Shown: positions 1 through 5,485 of the stretch, piece after piece
How the letters are laid out: each line of letters opens with the position of its first letter
Position numbering within the stretch: the stretch's first letter is position 1
Assembly: GCA_023140095.1 (NCBI GenBank)
Contig: JAGLMJ010000034.1
Coordinates: 1-11,250 of the forward strand
Reading direction: 5' to 3'
DNA from: Candidatus Omnitrophota bacterium
GTDB taxonomy: Bacteria; Omnitrophota; Koll11; Zapsychrales; Zapsychraceae
Length of the DNA: 11,250 nt
The notes under the pieces: generated by a model
Told to the model about the DNA's origin: nothing
Seen by the model: only the letters and a program-made list of their open reading frames with translations
The model's database searches: none
Translations under genes and position numbers: made by a program

Positions 1-103
1 CCGATTTGACCTCTCCTCCTTTAAGTTCAATGCCGCACTCCCATTTATCAGAGAAAAAGTAGTCTCTATAAGCCTTCTTATTTGTCGCAATAGTTTGTCC
101 CAT
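1..103 (-). CDS. smpB: SsrA-binding protein SmpB, N-terminal part only (runs off the left edge)
   Basis: SmpB binds tmRNA (SsrA) and delivers it to stalled ribosomes in trans-translation. Only the first 34 codons are visible. Reading leftwards from the ATG at 103-101 they give [20 protein letters not shown], then a segment ending [11 protein letters not shown]. The N-K-K-A-Y-x-D-Y-F block followed by G-I-x-L-x-G-x-E-V-K-S is the conserved SmpB N-terminus (tmRNA-binding OB fold). The ATG sits where SmpB proteins normally start, so the start is probably right. No Shine-Dalgarno sequence precedes it, and an extended -10 element ends only nine bases upstream, so the mRNA may have almost no leader. 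The gene is divergent from the tRNA-Leu/lpdA unit. Identification rests on a short but distinctive segment. Confidence 0.86.
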   Translation of the reverse strand, partial: MGQTIATNKKAYRDYFFSDKWECGIELKGGEVKS

Positions 104-112
104 AACGGCAAG

Positions 113-121
113 ATTATAGCA
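113..121 (-). promoter_or_regulatory. Extended -10 promoter of smpB
   Basis: On the minus strand a perfect TATAAT (118-113) is preceded by TGC (121-119), giving an extended -10 element (TGnTATAAT). No good -35 hexamer lies at 16-18 bases; the 17-base position reads CTACTT. Extended -10 promoters often lack a -35. The expected start, 7 bases past the hexamer, is the G at about 106, three bases before the smpB ATG. It is divergent from the tRNA promoter. Confidence 0.6.
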
Positions 122-150
122 TAAAACAGAGACCCAAGTAGCTAAATTAA

Positions 151-179
151 TTGACAGGGAAACTGTTTGTGGGTATACT
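151..179 (+). promoter_or_regulatory. Consensus sigma-70-type promoter for tRNA-Leu (and probably lpdA)
   Basis: A perfect -35 TTGACA (151-156), a 17-base spacer and a -10 TATACT (174-179, five of six consensus) form a near-ideal housekeeping promoter. Initiation is expected around 185-187, a few bases before the mature tRNA 5' end at 190. The strength suits a stable RNA gene. No other clear promoter lies between here and lpdA, so lpdA is probably on the same transcript. Confidence 0.8.
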
Positions 180-189
180 TGGGAACAAT

Positions 190-276
190 GCCGAAGTGGT
201 GAAATTGGTAGACACGCACGTTTCAGGGGCGTGTGGGAGCAATCCCATGTGGGTTCGAGTCCCACCTTCGGCACCA
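190..276 (+). tRNA. tRNA-Leu, anticodon CAG
   Basis: This is a class II tRNA that folds completely. The acceptor arm pairs GCCGAAG (190-196) with CTTCGGC (266-272), discriminator A is at 273, and CCA is encoded at 274-276. The anticodon stem CACGT/GCGTG encloses loop TTCAGGG with anticodon CAG at 224-226, preceded by U33. The long variable arm forms a stem TGGGA (234-238)/TCCCA (243-247), as expected for leucine. The T arm pairs GTGGG/CCCAC (249-253/261-265) around TTCGAGT. It decodes CUG. A consensus promoter lies just upstream, and lpdA begins 19 bases after the CCA end with no terminator between them. Confidence 0.97.
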
Positions 277-295
277 GCTTTCCTTAATAATTCCA

Positions 296-1714
296 ATGAA
301 TACAGATAAAAACACACAACTTCTTGTTATCGGCGGCGGGCCCGGAGGCTATCCGGCCGCTTTTTTAGCAGCTGATCTCGGGATGGAAGTAACCATCGTC
401 GACATAAATGCCAATCCGGGCGGCGTTTGCCTGTACCGCGGATGTATCCCGTCTAAAGCCTTGCTGCATGCGGCCAAGGTCCTTTCAGAATCACGTGATG
501 CCAAAGAATTGGGCATCGATTTCGGTGACCCAAAGATTGACATCGATAAGTTACGCAAATGGAAAGAAGGCATCGTCAACAAACTAACCGGCAGCCTCGG
601 GCAATTAAGCAAACAACGCAAAGTGACATTTATCCAAGGCAAAGCAACCTTTATTGATCCCAATACCGTTAAGATCAAAAAGGAAGACGGCGCAGAGCAA
701 ACACTTGGTTTCAGGAAAGCGATCATTGCCACAGGTTCGCGCCCAAGCACCCTTCCCGATATGCCGGAATCAAAACGCATTCTGGATTCGACAACAGCGC
801 TGGACCTTAAAAGCATTCCTGAAACGATGCTTCTTGTCGGTGGGGGTTATATCGGGCTCGAATTAGGGACCGCTTACGCGGAATTTGGAAGCCGGCTGGA
901 CATCGCTGAACTGCTGCCGCAGATCCTGACAGGAACCGACCGCGACCTTGTTGCGATCGCGCAAAAAAGGCTTAAAACGATTTTCAACGACATCATGGTC
1001 GAGACGAAAGTAGCCGCGATGGAAGAAACACAAAGCAGCATCAAAGTCACCTTTGAACATAGAGACGGCAAGGCTTCCTCCAAAGAATATGAAAAAATCT
1101 TGGTCGCTATCGGGCGAAAGCCAAACTCTGACGGCCTGGGATTGGAGAACACAAAAGTCACTGTTAATGCGCAAGGCTTTATCGAGGTCGACGCGCAGCG
1201 GCAGACAGCAGACCCGTCGATCTACGCCGTCGGCGACGTAACAGGCGATCCAATGCTGGCCCACAAGGCCTCGCACGAGGGGATCGTGGCTGCCGAGGCG
1301 ATCGCCGGCAAGAAGACGGCGTTTGAACCCAAGGCAATCCCCGCAGTTGTCTTTACTGACCCCGAGATCGCCTGGTGCGGACTAACCGAGACTCAGGCAA
1401 AGGATCAGGGTATCAAGATCCACGTCGCCAAATTCCCGTGGGGCGCGTCGGGACGGGCCTTGACTTTAGGCCGCACCGACGGACTGACAAAGTTAATGAT
1501 CGATCCAAAGACGGGAAAAATTTTAGGCGTTGCGATCGTTGGGCCCGGCGCCGGAGAGATGATCGCCGAGGGAGTCTTGGCGATCGAAATGGGAGCCGTC
1601 GTCTCCGACTTGAAAAAATGCATCCATCCTCACCCGACCCTTTCGGAGACTATCATGGAATCTGCGGAAAGCTTTTTCGGCCACGCCACGCATATCTACA
1701 AACCAAAAAAATAA
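296..1714 (+). CDS. lpdA: Dihydrolipoyl dehydrogenase (E3)
   Basis: This flavoprotein disulfide reductase reoxidises dihydrolipoyl groups with NAD+, serving pyruvate or 2-oxoglutarate dehydrogenase complexes or glycine cleavage. The 472-residue length is normal. Visible are the FAD-binding GGGPGGYPAA (13-22), the redox-active disulfide in GGVCLYRGCIPSK (C45 and C50), ATGSRP (145-150), the NAD-binding GGGYIG (182-187) followed by the acidic end of the second strand, the FAD site AVGDVTG (311-317, D314), and the C-terminal HPHPTLSE with catalytic-type H446 and E451. All key residues are present. The reading frame stays open back into the tRNA to 233, but the ATG at 296 gives the normal family N-terminus, so the upstream stretch is excluded. 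No Shine-Dalgarno sequence is visible before this ATG. The E1 and E2 partners are not in the window, so which complex it serves is unknown. It is probably co-transcribed with the tRNA. Confidence 0.95.
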   Translation: MNTDKNTQLLVIGGGPGGYPAAFLAADLGMEVTIVDINANPGGVCLYRGCIPSKALLHAAKVLSESRDAKELGIDFGDPKIDIDKLRKWKEGIVNKLTGSLGQLSKQRKVTFIQGKATFIDPNTVKIKKEDGAEQTLGFRKAIIATGSRPSTLPDMPESKRILDSTTALDLKSIPETMLLVGGGYIGLELGTAYAEFGSRLDIAELLPQILTGTDRDLVAIAQKRLKTIFNDIMVETKVAAMEETQSSIKVTFEHRDGKASSKEYEKILVAIGRKPNSDGLGLENTKVTVNAQGFIEVDAQRQTADPSIYAVGDVTGDPMLAHKASHEGIVAAEAIAGKKTAFEPKAIPAVVFTDPEIAWCGLTETQAKDQGIKIHVAKFPWGASGRALTLGRTDGLTKLMIDPKTGKILGVAIVGPGAGEMIAEGVLAIEMGAVVSDLKKCIHPHPTLSETIMESAESFFGHATHIYKPKK

Positions 1715-1758
1715 GCCCTTCCGGCAAGCCCCGCAAAAACTCAGCTTGCCCGTCGGGC
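1715..1758 (+). repeat. Imperfect inverted repeat directly after lpdA
   Basis: Starting at the base after the lpdA stop codon, GCCC (1715-1718) pairs with GGGC (1755-1758), and GGCAAGC (1723-1729) pairs with GCTTGCC (1744-1750). A four-by-four internal loop separates the two stems, and the terminal loop is 14 bases. No T-run follows on the plus strand, so it is not a standard intrinsic terminator. It could stabilise the lpdA mRNA 3' end or be part of a dispersed repeat. Confidence 0.5.
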
Positions 1759-1762
1759 GCAA

Positions 1763-1803
1763 TCCGCCGAAGCCAAACGCGAAAGCAATTTGGCGAAGGT
1801 GGA
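1763..1803 (+). repeat. Second hairpin with GAA/GAA internal loop and GAAA tetraloop
   Basis: TCCGCC (1763-1768) pairs with GGTGGA (1798-1803) using one G-T pair. A symmetric GAA/GAA internal loop (1769-1771 and 1795-1797, able to form tandem G-A mismatches) separates it from the inner stem GCCAAA (1772-1777)/TTTGGC (1789-1794). The apex reads GC-GAAA-GC (1779-1786). The ordered structure looks selected at RNA level or reflects a repetitive element. It is not followed by T residues on the plus strand. No function is known to me. Confidence 0.5.
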
Positions 1804-1804
1804 T

Positions 1805-1832
1805 AAAAAAGACAGCCCCAGCCTGGGCCATC
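1805..1832 (-). terminator. Rho-independent terminator of the pyrE-to-regulator operon
   Basis: On the minus strand GATGGCCC (1832-1825) pairs with GGGCTGTC (1818-1811) in an eight-pair stem (two G-U pairs) with a six-base loop. Six T residues follow immediately (1810-1805). It lies about 20 bases past the stop codon of the response regulator, the last gene of the operon. On the plus strand the wobble pairs become mismatches and no good T-run follows, so it should work in one direction only. Confidence 0.75.
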
Positions 1833-1853
1833 TTTACTTACACACAATATTTA

Positions 1854-2222
1854 TTATTTTCCTTTCAATACCTTATTGACCCTCGCAACAAAATCCTCAC
1901 TATCAAAAGGCTTAGTGATATAGTCGCTGATCCCTTCGGCTTCGAACACCTCTTTCTTTTTTCCGGATGCTGTTAGCATAATAACAAGTGTATCTTTTAT
2001 TTTTTCATTCCTTCTCACTTCCTTGAGCATCGTATACCCGTCCATTGGTTTCATAAAAATATCTAAAATGATCAGGTCCGGGCGCACCTGCTCGGCCTTT
2101 AATAAACCTTCAATCCCATCGGTAGCCGTTTCCACAATATAATTATTATCTTCCAATCTTATTTTTATAAATTCATTCAACATCTCTTCATCATCTACCA
2201 CTAAAATTTTCTTTTTTTCCAT
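1854..2222 (-). CDS. Single-domain response regulator (receiver only)
   Basis: This 122-residue protein is a complete CheY-like receiver with no output domain. The acidic pocket is D10-D11, the phospho-acceptor is D54 in DLIILD, the conserved Thr is T84 in IMLTAS, and the Lys is K104 in TKPF, with switch aromatic Y101. It should be phosphorylated by a histidine kinase and act through protein contacts; the kinase and target are not visible. The ATG at 2222 has a Shine-Dalgarno sequence AGAGG (2232-2228) at five-base spacing. It follows the DUF192 gene by 32 bases and precedes the terminator at 1805-1832, so it is probably the last gene of the pyrE operon. A weak -10-like TACAAT just upstream could give some independent expression. 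Confidence 0.93.
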   Translation of the reverse strand: MEKKKILVVDDEEMLNEFIKIRLEDNNYIVETATDGIEGLLKAEQVRPDLIILDIFMKPMDGYTMLKEVRRNEKIKDTLVIMLTASGKKKEVFEAEGISDYITKPFDSEDFVARVNKVLKGK

Positions 2223-2254
2223 GTTCGCCTCTAAAATAATTGTATATTACTGCA

Positions 2255-2695
2255 CTAAAAACTCGCCTGATCGCCGACTCTCAGCCCTAATTCCATAGTA
2301 ACACCGGCATTAACCTCTAAAACATAGTTTGCCGCCATATCGGGCGTATAGACCGGACACTGCTCGGTTTCACAAGGCAGCACATTAGGGATAATGAACA
2401 CCACTCGCTTGCGATGATCTATCCAAATAATATCCAAAGGGATAAATGTGTCTTTCATCCAGAAACTTTGGCGCCGGCTCGACGGGAAAACAAAAAGCAT
2501 CCCTTCGTTTCTTCCAAGTGATTTACGGAACTGCAGGCCGCGCCCCCGCTCTTCCTGTGTCCGGACGACTTCCGCTTTAATGCAATGATCGTAAAAACAG
2601 ACATCCTCGGTACCGCCCCCCGTTCGGGAAGAACATGCCGAAAATCCTACGATCAAGGCAAGAACCATTTGTGAAATCATTACGCGCTTTATCAT
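2255..2695 (-). CDS. DUF192 family protein, probable exported lipoprotein
   Basis: This 146-residue protein belongs to the DUF192/COG1430 family, whose biochemical role is not established. The family signature is visible as RGRGLQFRKSL (50-60), NEGMLFVFP (63-71), SFWMKDTFIPLDIIWID (77-93) and YVLEVNAG (124-131). The N-terminus is a signal peptide: basic start MIKR, hydrophobic segment to about 18, then FSAC with C21 as the likely lipidated cysteine. Phe at the -3 position is not canonical. Cysteines C33/C38 and C108/C113 form two close pairs that could make disulfides in the periplasm. The ATG lies one base after the stop codon of the upstream metallopeptidase gene (TAAAATG), which suggests translational coupling, since only a weak, distant GGGA lies upstream. 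Confidence 0.85.
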   Translation of the reverse strand: MIKRVMISQMVLALIVGFSACSSRTGGGTEDVCFYDHCIKAEVVRTQEERGRGLQFRKSLGRNEGMLFVFPSSRRQSFWMKDTFIPLDIIWIDHRKRVVFIIPNVLPCETEQCPVYTPDMAANYVLEVNAGVTMELGLRVGDQASF

Positions 2696-2696
2696 T

Positions 2697-3473
2697 TTAA
2701 TCGTTTCCCGTCAGGTTTAAATAATCCCTGAATTCTAATTTTCCCGTGATCTCTTGATTAACCACGGAAATTCTCTGCGATAGATACGGATGGGTCCGCC
2801 AATAACTGTATCTATTGCGAGGCGCCTTCTCCTTCTCTATTTTCAGTTTCTCTAAAAATGCTACCATGGCTTTGGGGTTATACCCAGCTTTTTTTAAATA
2901 TTTAACACCTAAACGGTCCGCTTCAAATTCATCCTGCTTGGAGTGTTCCAAAAAAAGCGAGTTTAAGGCAAAATTGACCCCGCCCGCCACACGGGCATTC
3001 GTTTGAGTCGACGCGACCTGGAGGATCAAAGCCGCATAGGCATTCTGCATTCTTTTGACCCCATGTCTCGCCGTAATATGCCCTACTTCATGCGCAATAA
3101 CTCCGGCTAATTCATCATCGTTATCGACCTTTTCAATAAGCCCCCGAAAGACATAGACATATCCGCCCGGAAGGCTCACGGCATTGATCGGATCATCATC
3201 AATAACCTTAATAAAATAAACAAGCTCCTTCCGGTCACAAACGGCAACGATGCGATCCAGTATGCGCCCAACACGCTCATTAACATCGACATCCGTCAAG
3301 ATATCGTACTGCGCCTCAATTTTCGGGGCAACGGCATCCCCGATCTTAACTTCTTTTTCCATTCCGTAAAGTAATGTCTCTTGTTTCCTGGTCGCCAGGT
3401 TATACTCAGTCGTGCATCCTTGAAGAAAAACGGTCATGACCACCATGGAAAAAAACAGTCTCTCTGTCTTCAT
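2697..3473 (-). CDS. M48 family zinc metallopeptidase, lipoprotein
   Basis: This 258-residue protein is an M48 peptidase of the periplasmic type related to BepA/LoiP/Oma1, probably acting in envelope protein quality control; the subgroup is inferred. The zinc site is HEVGH (H128, E129, H132) with third ligand E184 in DEFEADRLG. Upstream is NAVSLPGGYVYVFRGL (98-112), and THPYLSQRI (228-235) lies near the end, both typical of the family. The N-terminus MKTERLFF... ends in a lipobox LQGC with C20, so membrane anchoring by lipid is expected. The frame is open to 3548, but the ATG at 3473 is chosen because it gives the signal peptide, has GGAG (3487-3484) ten bases upstream, and forms an ATGA overlap with the maf stop. 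Co-location with a second predicted lipoprotein supports an envelope role. Confidence 0.93.
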   Translation of the reverse strand: MKTERLFFSMVVMTVFLQGCTTEYNLATRKQETLLYGMEKEVKIGDAVAPKIEAQYDILTDVDVNERVGRILDRIVAVCDRKELVYFIKVIDDDPINAVSLPGGYVYVFRGLIEKVDNDDELAGVIAHEVGHITARHGVKRMQNAYAALILQVASTQTNARVAGGVNFALNSLFLEHSKQDEFEADRLGVKYLKKAGYNPKAMVAFLEKLKIEKEKAPRNRYSYWRTHPYLSQRISVVNQEITGKLEFRDYLNLTGND

Positions 3474-4048
3474 AATATAAACACTCCGACTTTCCGCAGC
3501 ATCGTGGCAAGTTTCGCGATCGGAAGCCCAATGACGTTCGAATAGCATCCTTCGATCCGGTGGATAAAAACACTGCCGCCGCCTTCAATGTCAAAACCGC
3601 CGGCCTTGTCCAAAGGCGAAACTTTTGCGTGATAGCGGTCGATCTCCTCATCAGTTAAGGGAAGCATAAAAACCTTTGTCTTTTCATAATCAACGATCTG
3701 CTTACCCGTTTCAACATCAATGACCGCGACGCCGGTATAGACCCAATGCGGCTTGGAGAAGAGCGCGTACAGTATTTTCTTGGCCTCCTTTAAATTCCGC
3801 GGTTTGCCGATGATCCGCTTGTTGCCGCCGTAAACAAGAGTGTCGGCCCCGACGACAACTCCGGCCTTCAGCTGACCGGCAACATCTTTGGCTTTAAGAA
3901 GGGCATTATGTTTGACAAGGGCCGAGCAGGTGGTTTGAATTTCTTGGATCTCTTTGACCCGGCTGGATTTCATAGTGAACTGAACTCCCAAAGCTTTAAG
4001 GAGTTTCTTTCGTTGAAGAGAACCTGAGGCAAGGATAAGTTTTTTCAT
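3470..4048 (-). CDS. maf: Maf family nucleotide pyrophosphatase
   Basis: Maf proteins hydrolyse nucleoside triphosphates such as dTTP, UTP or modified nucleotides to monophosphates in the cytoplasm. The 192-residue length is normal. Visible are the N-terminal LASGS and R13, the GADTLV catalytic segment with D69, GKP (81-83), YTGVAV (104-109), and the C-terminal DKAGGFDIEG (147-156) with EGCYSNVIGLP (166-176). The N-terminal motif, commonly S-P-R-R, reads S-L-Q-R here (residues 10-13), so Pro and the first Arg are replaced while the second Arg remains. Its ATG overlaps the pyrE stop by four bases (ATGA), and its own stop overlaps the next ATG in the same way. Substrate preference cannot be read from the sequence with confidence. 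Confidence 0.92.
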   Translation of the reverse strand: MKKLILASGSLQRKKLLKALGVQFTMKSSRVKEIQEIQTTCSALVKHNALLKAKDVAGQLKAGVVVGADTLVYGGNKRIIGKPRNLKEAKKILYALFSKPHWVYTGVAVIDVETGKQIVDYEKTKVFMLPLTDEEIDRYHAKVSPLDKAGGFDIEGGGSVFIHRIEGCYSNVIGLPIAKLATMLRKVGVFIL

Positions 4049-4608
4049 AAGCTATGAATCTCTTTAATATCAAAGACAGATACAAGCTCACAATTTTTCT
4101 CTGCGACGGCAGCAGCCGCACCCTCCCCGCGATCAACAATGCAGATCGCTTTATCCACATGGATCCCCAATTTTCTCAGCACATCGATCGATTGGATAAA
4201 TGCCTTGCCGGTTGTCGCGACATCGTCAATAAGGACAACATGGTCGCCTTCCTTTAAAGGCGGGCCCTCGACCTGCTGTTGCTTGCCGTGAGCCTTAGGA
4301 CTTTTTCGAATAATAAAGGTGTTCAGAGGCTTATCCGCTTGCAAACTTAAGACAGCGATCGCCCCGATCATCGGATCAGCGCCTAATGTCGGCCCGCCGA
4401 TCGCGTCAATATTATCCCCCGCAACCATATCCAGCATTATCCGCGCGCACAAGTACGCGCCCCGGGCGCTTAAGGTGACCAGGCGGGCATCAATATAATA
4501 ACCGCTTTCCTTCCCCGATGAGAGAGTGATCTTTTCCCTAAAATAAGCATCTTTGATAATACTCTGCCGGAGTTCTTCGCGTTCATCCTCAATAGTGCGT
4601 GCTTCCAT
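4045..4608 (-). CDS. pyrE: Orotate phosphoribosyltransferase
   Basis: PyrE joins orotate and PRPP to make orotidine 5'-phosphate in UMP synthesis. The 187-residue protein has SGKESGYYIDAR (31-42), GGPTLGADP (71-79), the catalytic loop FIIRKSPKAHGK (98-109) and the PRPP motif VVLIDDVATTGKA (124-136, D128/D129), all typical. Two ATGs are adjacent (4611 and 4608). AGGAG (4618-4614) is only two bases from the first but five from the second, so 4608 is preferred; the difference is one residue. It is the first gene of the operon pyrE-maf-M48-DUF192-regulator, about 50 bases past a strong promoter (4660-4688). The other pyrimidine genes are not in the window. Confidence 0.94.
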   Translation of the reverse strand: MEARTIEDEREELRQSIIKDAYFREKITLSSGKESGYYIDARLVTLSARGAYLCARIMLDMVAGDNIDAIGGPTLGADPMIGAIAVLSLQADKPLNTFIIRKSPKAHGKQQQVEGPPLKEGDHVVLIDDVATTGKAFIQSIDVLRKLGIHVDKAICIVDRGEGAAAAVAEKNCELVSVFDIKEIHSL

Positions 4609-4649
4609 CATATCTCCTTTAATTCCTGATACATATTATTTGCCGTCAT
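4608..4649 (-). promoter_or_regulatory. Possible 13-codon leader ORF overlapping the pyrE start
   Basis: The pyrE leader contains ATG (4649-4647) followed by 12 sense codons, encoding MTANNMYQELKEI, and a TGA at 4610-4608 that overlaps both candidate pyrE start codons. The predicted transcription start (about 4653-4652) lies only two to four bases before this ATG, and there is no Shine-Dalgarno sequence. The pyrE ribosome-binding site AGGAG lies inside it. Chance occurrence in a leader this short is quite possible. Confidence 0.2.
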
Positions 4650-4659
4650 ATTGGTTGCT

Positions 4660-4688
4660 ATTATACCGTCAGGCGTAGGACCGTTCAA
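4660..4688 (-). promoter_or_regulatory. Promoter of the pyrE operon
   Basis: On the minus strand a -35 TTGAAC (4688-4683, five of six bases match TTGACA in order T-T-G-A, then A/C reversed with C at the end only partly matching), a 17-base spacer and a perfect -10 TATAAT (4665-4660) form a strong sigma-70-type promoter. The first four -35 bases, the most conserved, match. The start is expected near 4653. It is back to back with the comF promoter, with the two -35 elements 19 bases apart. Confidence 0.72.
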
Positions 4689-4707
4689 CTCAAATTTTGC
4701 ATTGGAC

Positions 4708-4736
4708 TGGACAAGTCATTGACGAAATGATACCAT
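4708..4736 (+). promoter_or_regulatory. Promoter of the comF-lptF-lptG operon
   Basis: TGGACA (4708-4713, five of six consensus), a 17-base spacer and TACCAT (4731-4736, four of six) preceded by TGA (4728-4730), an extended -10. The predicted start is at or next to 4743, the first base of the comF GTG codon, which would make the transcript leaderless. Confidence 0.55.
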
Positions 4737-4742
4737 AGCGAC

Positions 4743-5468
4743 GTGTTTCAAACACTTTTGTCCGGTTTATGCGATCTGGTTTATCCCCCTCATTGTCTTA
4801 TCTGTAAAAAACACCTCATCATCCGTTCCCCTACCGAAGTACTATGCCTACATTGCCAAGATACGATCGTTGCCAATATTCCTCCCTTTTGCCCTAAATG
4901 CTCCCGACATCTTCGTGATCCTCATCTTCCCAGATGCCCCGATTGCGCGAAAACAGATCCTCATTTCAATTTCGCCTGGGCCGCCTGTCTGTATCAAACG
5001 CCTCTAAGCGACCTTCTTCGCCGGTTTAAATACAATCAAAAAACATATTTACGCAAACCCCTGGCCCAATTGATGATCGCCTTTTTAGAAACTTACCGTC
5101 TCGACATAAAGCAATTTGAGAAAATCGTTCCTATACCGCTGTTTCCCAGCCGTTTAAGAGAGCGCGGGTATAATCAATCTCGGTTGCTGGCTGAAGAGAT
5201 CGGCCAAAGATACAAGATCGATCTGTCGCTGAATAATCTTGTACGCGCCCGCGAGACAAAACATCAGGCTCGTCTAAGTGAAAAAGAACGCTGGACAAAT
5301 ATCTGCGGGGCTTTTAGAATAAAAGACTCTGCTAAGTTTTCCGGCAAAAACATATTGATCATCGATGACTTGTTAACAACAGGGGCCACCGCCTCTGAGG
5401 CCGCTCATACGTTAAAGGATGCCGGGGCCAAAACAGTCGGCATATTAACACTGGCTATTAAAGAATAG
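4743..5468 (+). CDS. comF: ComF family protein (zinc-ribbon plus phosphoribosyltransferase domain)
   Basis: This 241-residue protein has the ComF/GntX layout. An N-terminal zinc-binding region has four CxxC pairs (C18/C21, C35/C38, C50/C53, C65/C68). A type I phosphoribosyltransferase fold follows, with IVPIPLFPSRLRERGYNQS (128-146), RARETKHQARLS (168-179) and the PRPP loop ILIIDDLLTTGATA (204-217, D208/D209). In naturally competent bacteria ComF acts in single-stranded DNA uptake, but homologues are widespread and their general role is unsettled. The GTG at 4743 gives the typical start (DLVYPPHCLIC close to the N-terminus). No Shine-Dalgarno sequence precedes it, and a -10 element ends six bases upstream. 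It leads an operon with lptF, 17 bases downstream. No other competence gene is visible. Confidence 0.9.
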   Translation: MFQTLLSGLCDLVYPPHCLICKKHLIIRSPTEVLCLHCQDTIVANIPPFCPKCSRHLRDPHLPRCPDCAKTDPHFNFAWAACLYQTPLSDLLRRFKYNQKTYLRKPLAQLMIAFLETYRLDIKQFEKIVPIPLFPSRLRERGYNQSRLLAEEIGQRYKIDLSLNNLVRARETKHQARLSEKERWTNICGAFRIKDSAKFSGKNILIIDDLLTTGATASEAAHTLKDAGAKTVGILTLAIKE

Positions 5469-5485
5469 GATCTCATCACCGATTT

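Noticed and set aside
233..295. An in-frame upstream extension of lpdA beginning within the tRNA
   Set aside because: The first 21 codons would overlap the anticodon-to-CCA part of the tRNA and give no family similarity; the ATG at 296 gives the normal E3 N-terminus.
1715..1803. Intrinsic terminator for lpdA
   Set aside because: The hairpins are real as sequence, but neither is followed by a T-run on the plus strand, so lpdA termination is left unassigned.
1523..1847. Minus-strand open frames across the lpdA 3' end and the hairpin block
   Set aside because: They are antisense to lpdA and to inverted repeats, have no recognisable domain, and show no ribosome-binding site supporting a start.
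3474..3548. A longer N-terminus for the M48 peptidase starting at 3548
   Set aside because: It would lie inside maf and destroy the lipoprotein signal peptide; the ATG at 3473 has a Shine-Dalgarno site and an ATGA overlap.
4743..5468. Part of a natural-competence locus
   Set aside because: Only comF is present, next to lptF/lptG; ComF-like proteins occur widely in organisms with no known competence, so no competence claim is made.
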